A DNA stretch of 64,000 bases. Origin: Caballeronia concitans. Lineage in GTDB: Bacteria > Pseudomonadota > Gammaproteobacteria > Burkholderiales > Burkholderiaceae. The position numbers and the translations under genes are program-made. The number at the start of each line of letters is the position of its first letter. Position 1 is the first letter of the stretch. The stretch lies in the NCBI RefSeq assembly GCF_001544615.1, contig NZ_FCNV02000001.1, positions 310,001 to 374,000 on the forward strand, written 5' to 3'. The notes below the pieces were generated by a model, which was not told where the DNA came from, did not search any database, and saw only the letters and a list, made by a program, of their open reading frames with translations. This document shows positions 40,401-48,690 of the stretch, in pieces.

Positions 40401-41029
40401 AAGCCGATCCACGCGCCCGAGAAGCGCGAGAGCGCCCAGCCGTACAGCCCGAATTCGAGCATGTCCGCGACGTTCGACGGATTCACCACCGGCATGTGCC
40501 ACGCGATCATCGCCTGATCGCTCTGATGCGGCATCGACGACGACACGCAGCCGTGGTCATCGCCCGCGACGACGAGCACGCCGCCGTGGGGCGACGAGCC
40601 GTACGCGTTGCCGTGCTTCAGCGCATCGCCCGCGCGATCCACGCCCGGCCCCTTGCCGTACCACATCGCGAACACGCCATCGACGGTGCGCTCCGGATCG
40701 CTCTCCACGCGCTGCGTGCCGAGCACGGCCGTGCCGCCGAGTTCCTCGTTGATCGCGGGCAGAAAGCGCACATCATGCGACGCGAGTAGCTTCTTCGCTT
40801 TCCACAATTGCTGATCGACCATGCCGAGCGGCGATCCGCGATAACCGCTGACGAACCCGGCCGTGTTGAGATTCGCGGCGCGATCGAGCGCGCGCTGCAT
40901 CAGCACGAGACGCACGAGCGCCTGCGTGCCGGTCAGGAAGATGCGCCCGCGCGTGGCGCTCAGGTTGTCGCTCAGTTGATAGTCGGAAAGGGCGGTGCCA
41001 AGCGTTGAAGCGGGGACGCGTGCGTTCAT
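37454..41029 (-). CDS. Fused indolepyruvate ferredoxin oxidoreductase
   Basis: A 1191-residue single-chain version of IorA/IorB that oxidatively decarboxylates indolepyruvate or related aryl/branched 2-oxo acids to acyl-CoA with ferredoxin. In order: a pyruvate-oxidoreductase-like N-terminal part, the TPP region with CSGCPHNTSTK, a ferredoxin-like cluster motif CEGCGDCGVQSNC near residue 650, the gamma-type domain starting ILVTGVGGTGVVTVG, and a C-terminal DUF6537-like region. It converges on the EAL gene with no spacer between the stops. Confidence 0.93.
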   Translation of the reverse strand: MNARVPASTLGTALSDYQLSDNLSATRGRIFLTGTQALVRLVLMQRALDRAANLNTAGFVSGYRGSPLGMVDQQLWKAKKLLASHDVRFLPAINEELGGTAVLGTQRVESDPERTVDGVFAMWYGKGPGVDRAGDALKHGNAYGSSPHGGVLVVAGDDHGCVSSSMPHQSDQAMIAWHMPVVNPSNVADMLEFGLYGWALSRFSGAWIGFKAISETVESGSTVDLDALQTLWKAPEDFVAPAGGLHNRWPDLPSLTIEARLHAKLDAVRHFARANSIDKWIAPSPRANVGIVTCGKAHLDLMEALRRLELTVDDLDRAGVRIYKVGLSFPLETTRLESFVEGLSEVLVIEEKGPVIEQQIKDHLYNRVDGARPVVIGKTTQDGAPLLSALGELRPSRVLPVFAQWLARHKPALDRREKVVDLVAPQILSNIADAVKRTPYFCSGCPHNTSTKVPEGSVAQAGIGCHFMASWMERDTTGLIPMGGEGVDWASHSMFTKTPHVFQNLGDGTYFHSGILAIRQAVAAKANITYKILYNDAVAMTGGQPVDGSISVPQIARQVEAEGIALLVVVSDEPEKYDGHHDQFPNGTTFHHRSELDAVQRRLRDTPGVTVLIYDQTCAAEKRRRRKKGEFPDPDKRLFINEAVCEGCGDCGVQSNCLSVEPVETELGRKRRIDQSSCNKDYSCVNGFCPSFVTLEGAKLKKAEGHAFDPAELARRVDALPLPRAHLDQAPYDILVTGVGGTGVVTVGALISMAAHLEGKSASVLDFMGFAQKGGSVLSFVRFAATDALLNQVRIDTQQADLLLACDMVVGASPEALQTVRHDRTKIVVNTHAIPNATFVQNPDANLHADALVDKMRHAAGPNAADALRTCDAQSLAARFLGDTIGANILMLGFAWQLGLVPVSLGALMRALELNNVAVSANKLAFAIGRLAAADMNALDALAASAQPKRIAMAEMPLADLIRDREERLLAYGGAKYVERYRSLLDKASANEDVKRAIAITFYKLLAVKDEYEVARLHADPAFRAALAAQFEGAPGDDYTVKFNLAPPVLSHGGVPKKKTFGQWMWPVFGALTKMRALRGTALDPFGKTLERRMERQLARDYELTMQRALTTLDAANATNAKDVQALAALFEKVRGYGHVKLANVAMVKRSERDIAARLGIEAATGDAVHAAIDTMKGASSLKGIPVVVAK

Positions 41030-41267
41030 GGGCGTGTCTCGTTTTTAGTCTGTGAGGCAATACGCCATTCTTCGCCGACGATATCGGAATGTTTTTGCGC
41101 ACTCGCTCCCATTCCGCCTGCATGGAGAAGCCACGCGATGTTTTTTGAGATAAGTGGGAGAAATCTTCTCGATCCGGCGCCGCTCCACGTAAACCCGGAG
41201 CCGATCCGCGCGCGTGGCGGCACGGTTTGGGACTAACCTGATCGACCGGAACGACGAGGAAAAGAGG

Positions 41268-41912
41268 ATGTCGATGAAGCTCTTCTACTGGCCGAAGACG
41301 CGCGCCTTTCGCGCGCTGTGGATGCTCGAGGAAATGCGCTTGCCCTATGAACTCGCGCTCGTGAACATTCGCGCGGGCGCGCAGAACGACAGCGCGTTCT
41401 CCCGCGTCAATCCGATGTCGAAGCTCCCCGCGCTCGAAGACGGCCTCGTGCGCGTGGCCGAATCCGGCGCGGTGCTGCTGTATCTCGCGGACCGCTATCC
41501 GCAAGCGCGGCTCGGCGTGCCGCTCGCCGATCCGGCGCGCGGACGTTTCCTGCAATGGATGTTCTTCACCGGCTCATGCCTGGAACCCGCGATGGCCGAG
41601 CGCATGACCGGCGCAGAGGGCAACACGGTGAGCTTCGGTTGGGGCGATCTCGGGCGCGTCGAGCACGCGATCGAAAGTGCGCTCGAAGAAGGTCAGTGGC
41701 TGCTCGGCGAGCAGTTCACGGCGGCGGATCTGCTTCTGGCGAGCACGCTGCAGATCGGCTTTCTCGCGCGGCTGATCGAGCCGCAAGGCGTGCTCTTCGA
41801 TTACGTCGAACGGGCGGTGGCGCGCGACGGCTACGAACGCGCCGCGGCGATCGATCATCGGGAAGCCGAACGGCTCGGCCTCAAGGCGCACGCAAAGCCG
41901 GCTGCGGATTAA
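41268..41912 (+). CDS. Glutathione S-transferase family protein
   Basis: A 214-residue cytosolic GST with a thioredoxin-like N-terminal domain (WPKTRAFRALWMLEEM, the cis-Pro region SKLPALED and ESGAVLLYLADRY) and an all-helical C-terminal domain (LLGEQFTAADLLLAS). Conjugates or binds glutathione; substrate unknown. Preceded by GAGGAAAAGAGG. Its stop overlaps the end of the convergent small gene. Confidence 0.9.
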   Translation: MSMKLFYWPKTRAFRALWMLEEMRLPYELALVNIRAGAQNDSAFSRVNPMSKLPALEDGLVRVAESGAVLLYLADRYPQARLGVPLADPARGRFLQWMFFTGSCLEPAMAERMTGAEGNTVSFGWGDLGRVEHAIESALEEGQWLLGEQFTAADLLLASTLQIGFLARLIEPQGVLFDYVERAVARDGYERAAAIDHREAERLGLKAHAKPAAD

Positions 41913-42154
41913 GGGAACGCGCGCGGCTTCGGAATGCCCGCGCCGGCTTCGATGTCCGCGACCGCCCGCCCGCGCGCAAGATCGACGGCTTCGGCCGCGC
42001 TCGTCAGGCCATCGTCGCCGCCGACGGTCGTCCATGCCTTCACGGCGTGGTCCAGATGGCGAATCTCGTACTCGGCGTCCCAGCGCGCGCCCTGAAGCTC
42101 GATGGGTCTCACGTGGATCGAATAGACGCCGTAAAGGAAGACCTGTTCCGCCAT
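41909..42154 (-). CDS. Small conserved hypothetical protein
   Basis: An 81-residue protein starting MAEQVFLYGVYSIHVRPIEL, acidic, soluble, with no cysteine cluster or membrane segment. I do not recognise the family. The well-formed start, normal codon use and tight packing against GST argue that it is real. Its end overlaps the GST stop by four bases. Confidence 0.6.
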   Translation of the reverse strand: MAEQVFLYGVYSIHVRPIELQGARWDAEYEIRHLDHAVKAWTTVGGDDGLTSAAEAVDLARGRAVADIEAGAGIPKPRAFP

Positions 42155-42206
42155 GATGCCCTCCGATGCGTTCGGCCTGCGTTCTTCCGTTCTTCCGTCC
42201 TGCCGC

Positions 42207-42428
42207 TTACAGCTCGATTTCCCCGAGAATGCGATGCGCGAGCGCCCGCGCTTCGTTCAGCGCTTCGTGCTCGTTCTCCGACGACGCCTCGACTTCGTAG
42301 AGCGTCGCGTCGGTCGCTTCGCCGTCGTCGCGGGCAAGCGAGACGAGGCCCTGGAACTTGCCGTCATCGGTGGCGCGCACGCCGATCGTCGCCGTATAGA
42401 TGCCTTTCGTGTACGTCGTGTCTTCCAT
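42207..42428 (-). CDS. Small conserved hypothetical protein
   Basis: A 73-residue acidic protein (MEDTTYTKGIYTATIGVRAT...) predicted as a beta-alpha fold with an Asp/Glu-rich end. ATG 42428 has a good GAGG ribosome site at the right distance, so it is preferred to an upstream start at 42470. No family recognised; it may form a unit with the 81-residue gene 52 bases downstream. Confidence 0.6.
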   Translation of the reverse strand: MEDTTYTKGIYTATIGVRATDDGKFQGLVSLARDDGEATDATLYEVEASSENEHEALNEARALAHRILGEIEL

Positions 42429-42515
42429 GATCGATTCGCCTCGAGCCAGGAACGTAAACACAAAATTCATGCTAGCACGCAGATATGCGAAGCGTATGAC
42501 GGCTGCGCGGCGGCT

Positions 42516-43430
42516 TTATCCGGCTAACAGTTCCTCGACTTCCGCGAGCGTCGGCGAATGCGCGCCCGAGTGCCGGCACGCCGCCGCGCCTGCCGCCAGC
42601 GCGAATTTCAGATGATCGGGCCACTCGCCGTGGCGCGACATGAGGCTGTAAAGCAGACCGCCGATGGACGCATCGCCCGCGCCGACCGTATCCGCCACTT
42701 CCACCGACGGCGGTCGCGCGCTGTAGCTTTGATCACCCGCGAAGAGCGTGGCCTCGGACGAGCCGCGCGTGACGAGCACGGTGGCTTGCGGATTCATCGC
42801 ACGGATGCGCGCGAGCGCCTCCTGTTCGGGAATGCCGCGAAACAGCATGTGCAGGTCTTCGTCGGAGACCTTGATGAGGTCCGCCAAGCCGGCCATCTCG
42901 CGCAGGATCGGCTCATAGCCGTGCTCCATCAGGTTGCGGTAATTCGGATCGAAGCTGATCTTCACGCCGTGCTCGCGCAATTGCGCGGCAAGCGCCGCGA
43001 GCGTGCGCCCGAGCGGCTGGCGCACGAGACTGATGCAGCCGAAATGCGCCCACTTCACGCGCTCCATCCAGCCTTGAGGCAGCTTCGCCGGATCGAACGC
43101 GAGGTCCGCGCCGTTCTCGCCCATGAAGTAATAGGTCGGCGGCTGCGTCTTGTGCACGATGGCGAGCAGCGGCGGCCGTTCCACGCGCTGCATGAAGCGC
43201 ATGTCGAGACCGGCGGCGGCGCTCGCTTCCCAGAGATCGTCGGAGAAATTGTCGATGCCGAGCGATCCGGCGCACGCGGTCGGCACGCCGAGCCGGGCGA
43301 CCGCGCGCGCGACGTTCCAGCCCGCGCCGCCCGGACGCGACAGCCAGCTCGACTCGCCGGTGCGGATCATGTCCGTGAGGATGTCGCCGGCGGAAACGAA
43401 TTGCGGGAAAGTGGTTTGATCGGTCGCCAT
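42516..43430 (-). CDS. PfkB-family carbohydrate kinase (fructokinase-like)
   Basis: A 304-residue ribokinase-fold sugar kinase with the N-terminal substrate Gly pair in SRPGGAGWNVA and the catalytic anion-hole motif DTVGAGDAS near the C-terminus. It begins 5 bases after the AGE epimerase stop, in a LacI-AGE-kinase operon, so fructose is a plausible substrate (inference). Confidence 0.88.
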   Translation of the reverse strand: MATDQTTFPQFVSAGDILTDMIRTGESSWLSRPGGAGWNVARAVARLGVPTACAGSLGIDNFSDDLWEASAAAGLDMRFMQRVERPPLLAIVHKTQPPTYYFMGENGADLAFDPAKLPQGWMERVKWAHFGCISLVRQPLGRTLAALAAQLREHGVKISFDPNYRNLMEHGYEPILREMAGLADLIKVSDEDLHMLFRGIPEQEALARIRAMNPQATVLVTRGSSEATLFAGDQSYSARPPSVEVADTVGAGDASIGGLLYSLMSRHGEWPDHLKFALAAGAAACRHSGAHSPTLAEVEELLAG

Positions 43431-43435
43431 CGTGT

Positions 43436-44689
43436 TCACCGTGCGTTGTGCGAGGAGCCGAGCGCGTTCAGCACTTCGTAGCACGCGCCCATCGTGTGGT
43501 AGTCGGTCTTGCCTGCGGGACTTTTTTCGTCGCTGTACTTGCGGTTGTCGCACGTGAGAATGCGATACCACGCGCCATGCTCGTGGTCGACGAAATGCGC
43601 CCAGCTATAGCGCCAGAGTTCGTCGTAGCAGTCCCAGAAGCGTTCGCTGCTCGTGCGCGCGCCGAGCAGCGCGGCGGCGGCGAAGCTCTCGGCCTGAACC
43701 CAGAAGTACTTGTCGTGATCGCAGATGCTGTCGTCGGGTCCGAAGCCGTAGTAGAGGCCGCCGTGACGGTTGTCCCACGCACGGCAGAAACCGGCGTCGA
43801 ACAGTTCTATGGCGCGGGAGGCAAGCCACGGCAACGCGCGATGCCGTTCGAGAATCAGCAGCAGCTTCGCCCATTCTGTCTGATGTCCCGGCTGAAAGCC
43901 CCACGGACGAAAGATGTTCGAACTGTCCGATTCGTTGTAATGCCAGTCCACGGACCAGTCGCGATGGAAGTGCTCCCACACGAGCCCGTTCGACAGCCGC
44001 GCCTGACGCAGCGTGATGTTGCCCGCGATTTTTTCCGCGCGATCCAGATACAGCACGTGGCCGGTCGCTTCGTAGGCGGCGAGCAGCGCTTCGGTCGCGT
44101 GCATGTTCGCGTTCTGCCCGCGATAGTCCGAAAGCTGCCAGTCGGGCGTGGCTTCGTCGGCGTAAAGACCGGCGTTCGCGTCCCAGAAGCGGCGCTCCAT
44201 CAGCGCGAAGGTTTCGTCGATCATCGGCCGCGCTTCGTCGATGCCCGCCATTGCCGCATGCGCGCACGCGAGCAGCACGAACGCGAGGCCGTAGCAATGG
44301 CGCGTGCCGTCGAGCGTGCGCTTCTGGCCGTCGCGCCACTCGATCTCCCAGTCGTAGCCTTCGTGTTGGGCGTCCCAATGGGCGTCGCGCAGGAATGTGA
44401 AGGCGTGGCGCGCGTCGTCCTGATGACGCGCGTCGCCGAAATGGCGATACGCCATCGCGTAGTTGAAAACGAAGCGCGTGCTGCTGACGAGATGGCGCGT
44501 GGTGCGGTCGTAGACGGCGCCGTCGTCCTTGAAGAAATGGAAGAAGCCGCCGGAGGGATCGCGGGCGGTCGGCGCGTAGAACGCGAGCGTGTCGCGCACA
44601 TGCGAGAGCAGGAACTCGCGGCTGCGGAAGTCGATGGCCTGCTCGCTTGCGGCGCTGGCGACGGCGGCGGGTGGGGCGGTCAGGTTCAT
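43436..44689 (-). CDS. AGE-family epimerase/isomerase (mannose isomerase-like)
   Basis: A 417-residue (alpha/alpha)6-barrel protein of the N-acylglucosamine 2-epimerase family. Catalytic-site histidines are visible in NMHATEALLAAYE, QPGHQTEWAKLLL and DYHTMGACYE. Bacterial members of this length often interconvert mannose and fructose (YihS/mannose isomerase) rather than N-acetyl sugars. Its start overlaps the LacI gene (ATGA) and it is followed at once by a sugar kinase. Confidence 0.85.
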   Translation of the reverse strand: MNLTAPPAAVASAASEQAIDFRSREFLLSHVRDTLAFYAPTARDPSGGFFHFFKDDGAVYDRTTRHLVSSTRFVFNYAMAYRHFGDARHQDDARHAFTFLRDAHWDAQHEGYDWEIEWRDGQKRTLDGTRHCYGLAFVLLACAHAAMAGIDEARPMIDETFALMERRFWDANAGLYADEATPDWQLSDYRGQNANMHATEALLAAYEATGHVLYLDRAEKIAGNITLRQARLSNGLVWEHFHRDWSVDWHYNESDSSNIFRPWGFQPGHQTEWAKLLLILERHRALPWLASRAIELFDAGFCRAWDNRHGGLYYGFGPDDSICDHDKYFWVQAESFAAAALLGARTSSERFWDCYDELWRYSWAHFVDHEHGAWYRILTCDNRKYSDEKSPAGKTDYHTMGACYEVLNALGSSHNAR

Positions 44690-45705
44690 GGCGTGCGGAT
44701 GTCCTCTTTCGTGCCCGAGCTCGCGCGAGCGATGAAATCGACGCTCATCAGCGAATCGGCCTGGGCAGGCGGGTTCGGGTGATCTTCGAGCAGCAGCTCG
44801 ACGCCTCGCCGCCCGAGCGCTTCCTTGTCCACGGTCACGGTCGAAAGCGGCGGCGTGCTGTGCGCGGCGGCGGGGATGTCGTCGAAACCGACGAACGCGA
44901 TGTCCTCCGGCACGCGCAAACCGTGCGCGAGACAGACGCGCATGGCGGCGAGGGCCGCTGCATCGTTATAGGCGAAAACAGCGTCGGGCAGCGGATTCGA
45001 TTGCACGCGCGCCTCGGCGATCAGGCGTTCCATCGCGTCGGCGGCGGCGAGGTCGGCGGGCAGGCCGGCTTGCGCGGTGATTTCGAGCGTGGGATCGAAG
45101 AGCAGGCCGGCGTCGAAATACGCCTTGCGATACCCGAGCGCGCGCTGCGCGATGCTGTGATGCGCGAGCGATCCGCCGATGAACGCGATGCGCCGCCGCC
45201 CTGTGGCGAACAGATGCCGCATGGCAAGCGACGCGCCTTTCACGTTGTCGATGTTGACGGAGCGAAAGCCGGGCGCGCGAAGGTCGATCAGCACGATGGG
45301 CCGTGCAAGCGACTGCAGATGCGCGAGCAGTTCCGGCTCGACGAAGCCTGCGACCGCGATGGCGTCGGGCGCGTGCAGCCGCATCTGCTGCGCGAGGTCC
45401 TGCGTCGGACCGGCGGTGAGCACGGACGGCACGAGCCGGCGTTCGCGGCACGCCTCTTCGAAACCGTGCAGCACCTGCGAAAAGAACGGGCTGACCGCGA
45501 AGTTGTTGTGCTGACGGTGCAGCAGGAACGTGACGCGGCGAATGCGGGTGCGCAGTTGCGCGGAGTCATAGCCGAGCCGCTGCGCCACTTCGACGACGCG
45601 CTCGCGCGTGGCTTCCGACAAGCCGGGCTGGTTTTTGAGCGCGCGCGAAACCGTCCCGATCGAGACGCTTGCCGCGCGGGCGACATCGCGGATGGTAGTG
45701 GCCAT
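44686..45705 (-). CDS. LacI-family transcriptional regulator
   Basis: A 339-residue repressor: N-terminal helix-turn-helix (TIRDVARAASVSIGTVSRAL) and hinge, then a periplasmic-binding-like effector domain with FVGFDDIPAAAH. It is the first gene of the AGE-kinase operon and probably autoregulates it in response to a sugar. The 229 bases upstream hold an AT-rich stretch but no operator I can define with confidence. Confidence 0.9.
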   Translation of the reverse strand: MATTIRDVARAASVSIGTVSRALKNQPGLSEATRERVVEVAQRLGYDSAQLRTRIRRVTFLLHRQHNNFAVSPFFSQVLHGFEEACRERRLVPSVLTAGPTQDLAQQMRLHAPDAIAVAGFVEPELLAHLQSLARPIVLIDLRAPGFRSVNIDNVKGASLAMRHLFATGRRRIAFIGGSLAHHSIAQRALGYRKAYFDAGLLFDPTLEITAQAGLPADLAAADAMERLIAEARVQSNPLPDAVFAYNDAAALAAMRVCLAHGLRVPEDIAFVGFDDIPAAAHSTPPLSTVTVDKEALGRRGVELLLEDHPNPPAQADSLMSVDFIARASSGTKEDIRTP

Positions 45706-45934
45706 CTGGGTGTTCTCTGTCCTGAAGCCGGAGCGCGCTGTTTATCGCGCGCGTGGGGTTCGCTTGATTCGCGGGATTGTATAGTAAAAGAACGCGGAAT
45801 CGCGCTGACAACGGACTAGAGAAAACCAGTAAGTGTTTGTGTTTTGACAGCTTTTAACGTTCGTTTGATGTTTAGTAAAACACGAGAAACAACGTCATTT
45901 TTCCGGCTCGACCGCAAGCGGGGAACGCCGCGCT

Positions 45935-46744
45935 TCATATCAACACGACTTCGTAGCTTCGCGTCAGGCGCGCCAGCACATGCTCTGCAAGCACGGGCGC
46001 TTGACCCGTCGCCTTGTCCGGTTCGAGCTGACTCCTGAAGGCCTGCACCGCGCGCAGCTTCCGGGCGTGCGTCGCCTCGTCGAGCAGGATGCGGCGGGCG
46101 CGGCTCCACGGCACGCGCGAATCGTCCGGCGACGCCCAGTGCCACGTGCACACCGGTACTTCGACGAACGGCAGCCCGAGCGCATCCGCCGCGAGACACG
46201 CCGCGCGCCCGACCGCTTCGTGATCCGGATGTCCGTCGTAGCGCCACGGAGCGAAGACGATGTCATCGGGCTGCAGGCATTTGGAAAGGCCGCCCAGCAA
46301 GCCCGGCTCGATGCGCTCCGCCGCGCCATCCGGAAGACCGAGGCGCACCACCTGAACCTGCCGCAGATTGAGCCGCTGCAAGGCCTCGCGCGTTTCGAGC
46401 GGCCGCGCGGCAGCCAGGCGTTCCGGCGACCATTCGGTCGAGTGCGGATGGCTGGCGGCGCCGTCCGTCACCGCGACGATCAGCACGTTGCGGCTCCATT
46501 CGGACAGGCGCGCGAGCAGCCCGCCCGTGCCGAGCACTTCGTAGCCCGGATGCGGTGCGATGACGACGGCGCGTCCACCGAACGGCACCAGTTCCGCCGG
46601 TCCGACTTCGGGTAGCGCGCCGAGACCCGCCCAGCCTTGCCAGGTGGCTTCCGGCGTGCCGCTGCCGGACATCGCGCGATCGTGCGCACCCGTTTCGACG
46701 CGTTCGTCATGACGCCTGGTGCCGCGAGTCCTCATGATTGCCAT
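45935..46744 (-). CDS. PIG-L/LmbE-family protein with degenerate metal motif
   Basis: A 269-residue protein with the LmbE-like fold pattern: APHPGYEVLGTGG near residue 65, TDGAASHPHS, and WRYDGHPDHEAVGRA. In active PIG-L deacetylases the first motif is HPDDE, where one Asp is the general base and the other a zinc ligand; here both are replaced (Gly and Tyr). His in the first motif and the HPDHE motif remain. It may be an altered or inactive deacetylase, or use a different site. Preceded by GGGAG. Confidence 0.8.
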   Translation of the reverse strand: MAIMRTRGTRRHDERVETGAHDRAMSGSGTPEATWQGWAGLGALPEVGPAELVPFGGRAVVIAPHPGYEVLGTGGLLARLSEWSRNVLIVAVTDGAASHPHSTEWSPERLAAARPLETREALQRLNLRQVQVVRLGLPDGAAERIEPGLLGGLSKCLQPDDIVFAPWRYDGHPDHEAVGRAACLAADALGLPFVEVPVCTWHWASPDDSRVPWSRARRILLDEATHARKLRAVQAFRSQLEPDKATGQAPVLAEHVLARLTRSYEVVLI

Positions 46745-47116
46745 GTCGTGCTCCCGGCTTCGTTGGGGCGCGTGGGGCGCACGAAGCGATGAAAGGAGTC
46801 ATCGCCGGGAACGTCACGATCACGGCGATCGCAAGCAAAAACGCGCTGCGCAAATGATGTCGCGCGAGGTTGAGTGAACGAGGCAATCGGCATGATGCGG
46901 AGCATTCTCGGAAGAAGAGTTTTTGTAGGAGTCGCGTTGGCTCGTGTCATGAACCGAAGTGTGGCAAGGGCCATTCCCGAGCGCCATTCGTCCGAACGGC
47001 ATAGGAAAAAGCGTCGGACGGAAGTCACGCGAAGTCGGCACGATGCTGCGAACGAGCATGGAAATTGGCCTATGCCATTCGGCCGAATCGACGGCTCATT
47101 GCCGATGCGTTCAAAT
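46745..47116. other. Intergenic region with two inverted copies of a 20-bp element
   Basis: A 20-base element, CCTATGCC followed by a near-palindromic TTCGG-CGAAT core, occurs at 47069-47088 and in inverted orientation at 46986-47005, with 18 of 20 bases matching. The 47077-47088 part (ATTCGGCCGAAT) is a perfect palindrome. The region is upstream of the PIG-L gene. No gene is supported here. Confidence 0.55.
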
Positions 47117-47143
47117 GACAAAAAGGCCGCACGAGGCGGCCTT
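47117..47143 (-). terminator. Terminator of the SBF transporter gene
   Basis: Stem AAGGCCGC / GCGGCCTT (47123-47130 with 47136-47143) followed on the minus strand by TTTTGTC. Confidence 0.75.
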
Positions 47144-47178
47144 CGGATGAAGCGGAGGAAAGAACGATGCTGCCGGTT

Positions 47179-48198
47179 TCAGCGGCGCGCAGGAGCGCCG
47201 ACGCCCTTGCTGCCACGTACCGGCTCGGCCATGGTCTTGCGCGAGCCCCAGCGCTGGGCGAGCACCGCGCAGACCATCAACTGGATTTGGTGGAACAACA
47301 TGAGCGGGAGGACCACCGCGCCTACCGAGTGCGCCGCGAAGATGACCTTCGCCATCGGAATGCCCGAGGCGAGGCTCTTCTTCGAGCCGCAAAAGATGAT
47401 CGTGATCTGGTCGGCGCGGCTGAAGCCGAGCCGTTTCGCCGCGAACGCGGTGATCAGCAGCGCCACCGCAAGCAGCACGATATTCACCGCAACCAGGCCG
47501 CCGAGCGCGGACAGCGGGATCGAATGCCAGATGCCTTCGTTGACGGCTTCGCTGAATGCCACGTAGACGACGAGCAGGATCGATCCCTGGTCGACGAACT
47601 TGAGCACGGCCTTGTGGCGGTCCACCCATTTGCCGATGGCCGGACGCAGCAACTGGCCCGCGACGAACGGCACCAGCAGTTGCAGCACGATATTGCCGAC
47701 GGTATGCCACGGCGAACCGCCGGCGCCGGCGTGGTCGCTCACCATCAGGCTGACGAGCGCGGGCGTGATGAAAATGCCGAGCAGGCTGGAAGCCGACGCG
47801 CTGCACACGGCCGCCGGCACATTGCCCTTGGCCATCGAGGTGAAGGCAATCGACGACTGAACCGTCGAGGGCAGCGTGCACAGGAAGAGAATGCCGGTAT
47901 ACAAAGCGGGCGTGACGAGCGGACTCAGCACCGGCCTGAGCGCCAGGCCGAGCACGGGAAACATAACGAAGGTGCTGATGAGCACGAGCAGGTGAAGCCG
48001 CCAGTGCGTCGCGCCGGCGAGAATCGCCTCGCGGGAGAGCTTGGCGCCATGCAGAAAGAACAGCAGCCCGATGGCGACATTGGTGATCCAGTTGAACGCC
48101 ACAGCCGCGCCGCCCCGGCAGGGCAGCAAGCTCGCGATGATGACGGTGCCGACGAGCGCCAGCGTGAAGTTGTCAGGAAGAAATTTTGGCCGTGCCAT
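47179..48198 (-). CDS. SBF/bile-acid:sodium symporter family transporter
   Basis: A 339-residue inner-membrane protein with 9-10 membrane segments, similar to YfeH-type members of the bile acid:sodium symporter family (LPSTVQSSIAFTSMAKGN and FCGSKKSLASGIPMA are family-typical). The natural substrate of the bacterial YfeH group is not known. Stands alone between gaps. Confidence 0.85.
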   Translation of the reverse strand: MARPKFLPDNFTLALVGTVIIASLLPCRGGAAVAFNWITNVAIGLLFFLHGAKLSREAILAGATHWRLHLLVLISTFVMFPVLGLALRPVLSPLVTPALYTGILFLCTLPSTVQSSIAFTSMAKGNVPAAVCSASASSLLGIFITPALVSLMVSDHAGAGGSPWHTVGNIVLQLLVPFVAGQLLRPAIGKWVDRHKAVLKFVDQGSILLVVYVAFSEAVNEGIWHSIPLSALGGLVAVNIVLLAVALLITAFAAKRLGFSRADQITIIFCGSKKSLASGIPMAKVIFAAHSVGAVVLPLMLFHQIQLMVCAVLAQRWGSRKTMAEPVRGSKGVGAPARR

Positions 48199-48470
48199 CA
48201 GAAGGATCTCGCACTCGGGCGGTTGCCGGGCGGCGCGTCGGTGCGACCCGCCGCTGCATCAGGGAAAACCATGATTTTCGCTCGCGTTCGATTGAATTGG
48301 CAAATTCATTTCTTCGATCGATTGATTCCATTTCCGCATGAACTGCACGGACGACGGAAATCAGCGCGATCAGCAGCAACTTTTGGTCCTCGTGGGGCCG
48401 TTGAAGAAGCACTGTTTTTCTTCTTATGATTTGCTGCCAATTCAGGACCGCGAAATAAAAAAACTCTGAC

Positions 48471-48492
48471 GTAACATGGTGTTACAACCATG
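48471..48492. promoter_or_regulatory. Overlapping operator-like palindromes
   Basis: GTAACA-TGG-TGTTAC (48471-48485) and CATGGT-GTTACA-ACCATG (48475-48492) are two perfect inverted repeats that overlap. They lie 270 bases before the transporter start and 200 before the secreted-protein gene, so either could be the target. The rest of 48199-48690 shows nothing firm. Confidence 0.5.
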
Positions 48493-48690
48493 AGCGTGGC
48501 CTAACACTTTTTGGCTCGACGGTTCATGCGCGGCGAAATAAATTGTGGATACTCCGGTCGGCGGACCGCGCATCGTCCGATGCTGCGCCCGCCCGGCTCC
48601 AACAACGGCCGGTGTCACGCGTTATCGGTCCCGGCTGTTCGGCGTCGGTTGCGCGGGGAAAGACTCGTGTTGGATGCAGGCAGTTTCGAC

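Noticed and set aside
37520-40789. Open frame of over 1000 codons opposite the indolepyruvate oxidoreductase
   Set aside because: Antisense shadow: the minus-strand product has all expected cofactor motifs, the plus-strand product none and is Arg/His-rich.
46820-47566. Open frames in the gap upstream of the PIG-L gene and into the transporter
   Set aside because: They run over intergenic repeats or antisense to the transporter and show no gene-like start or motif.
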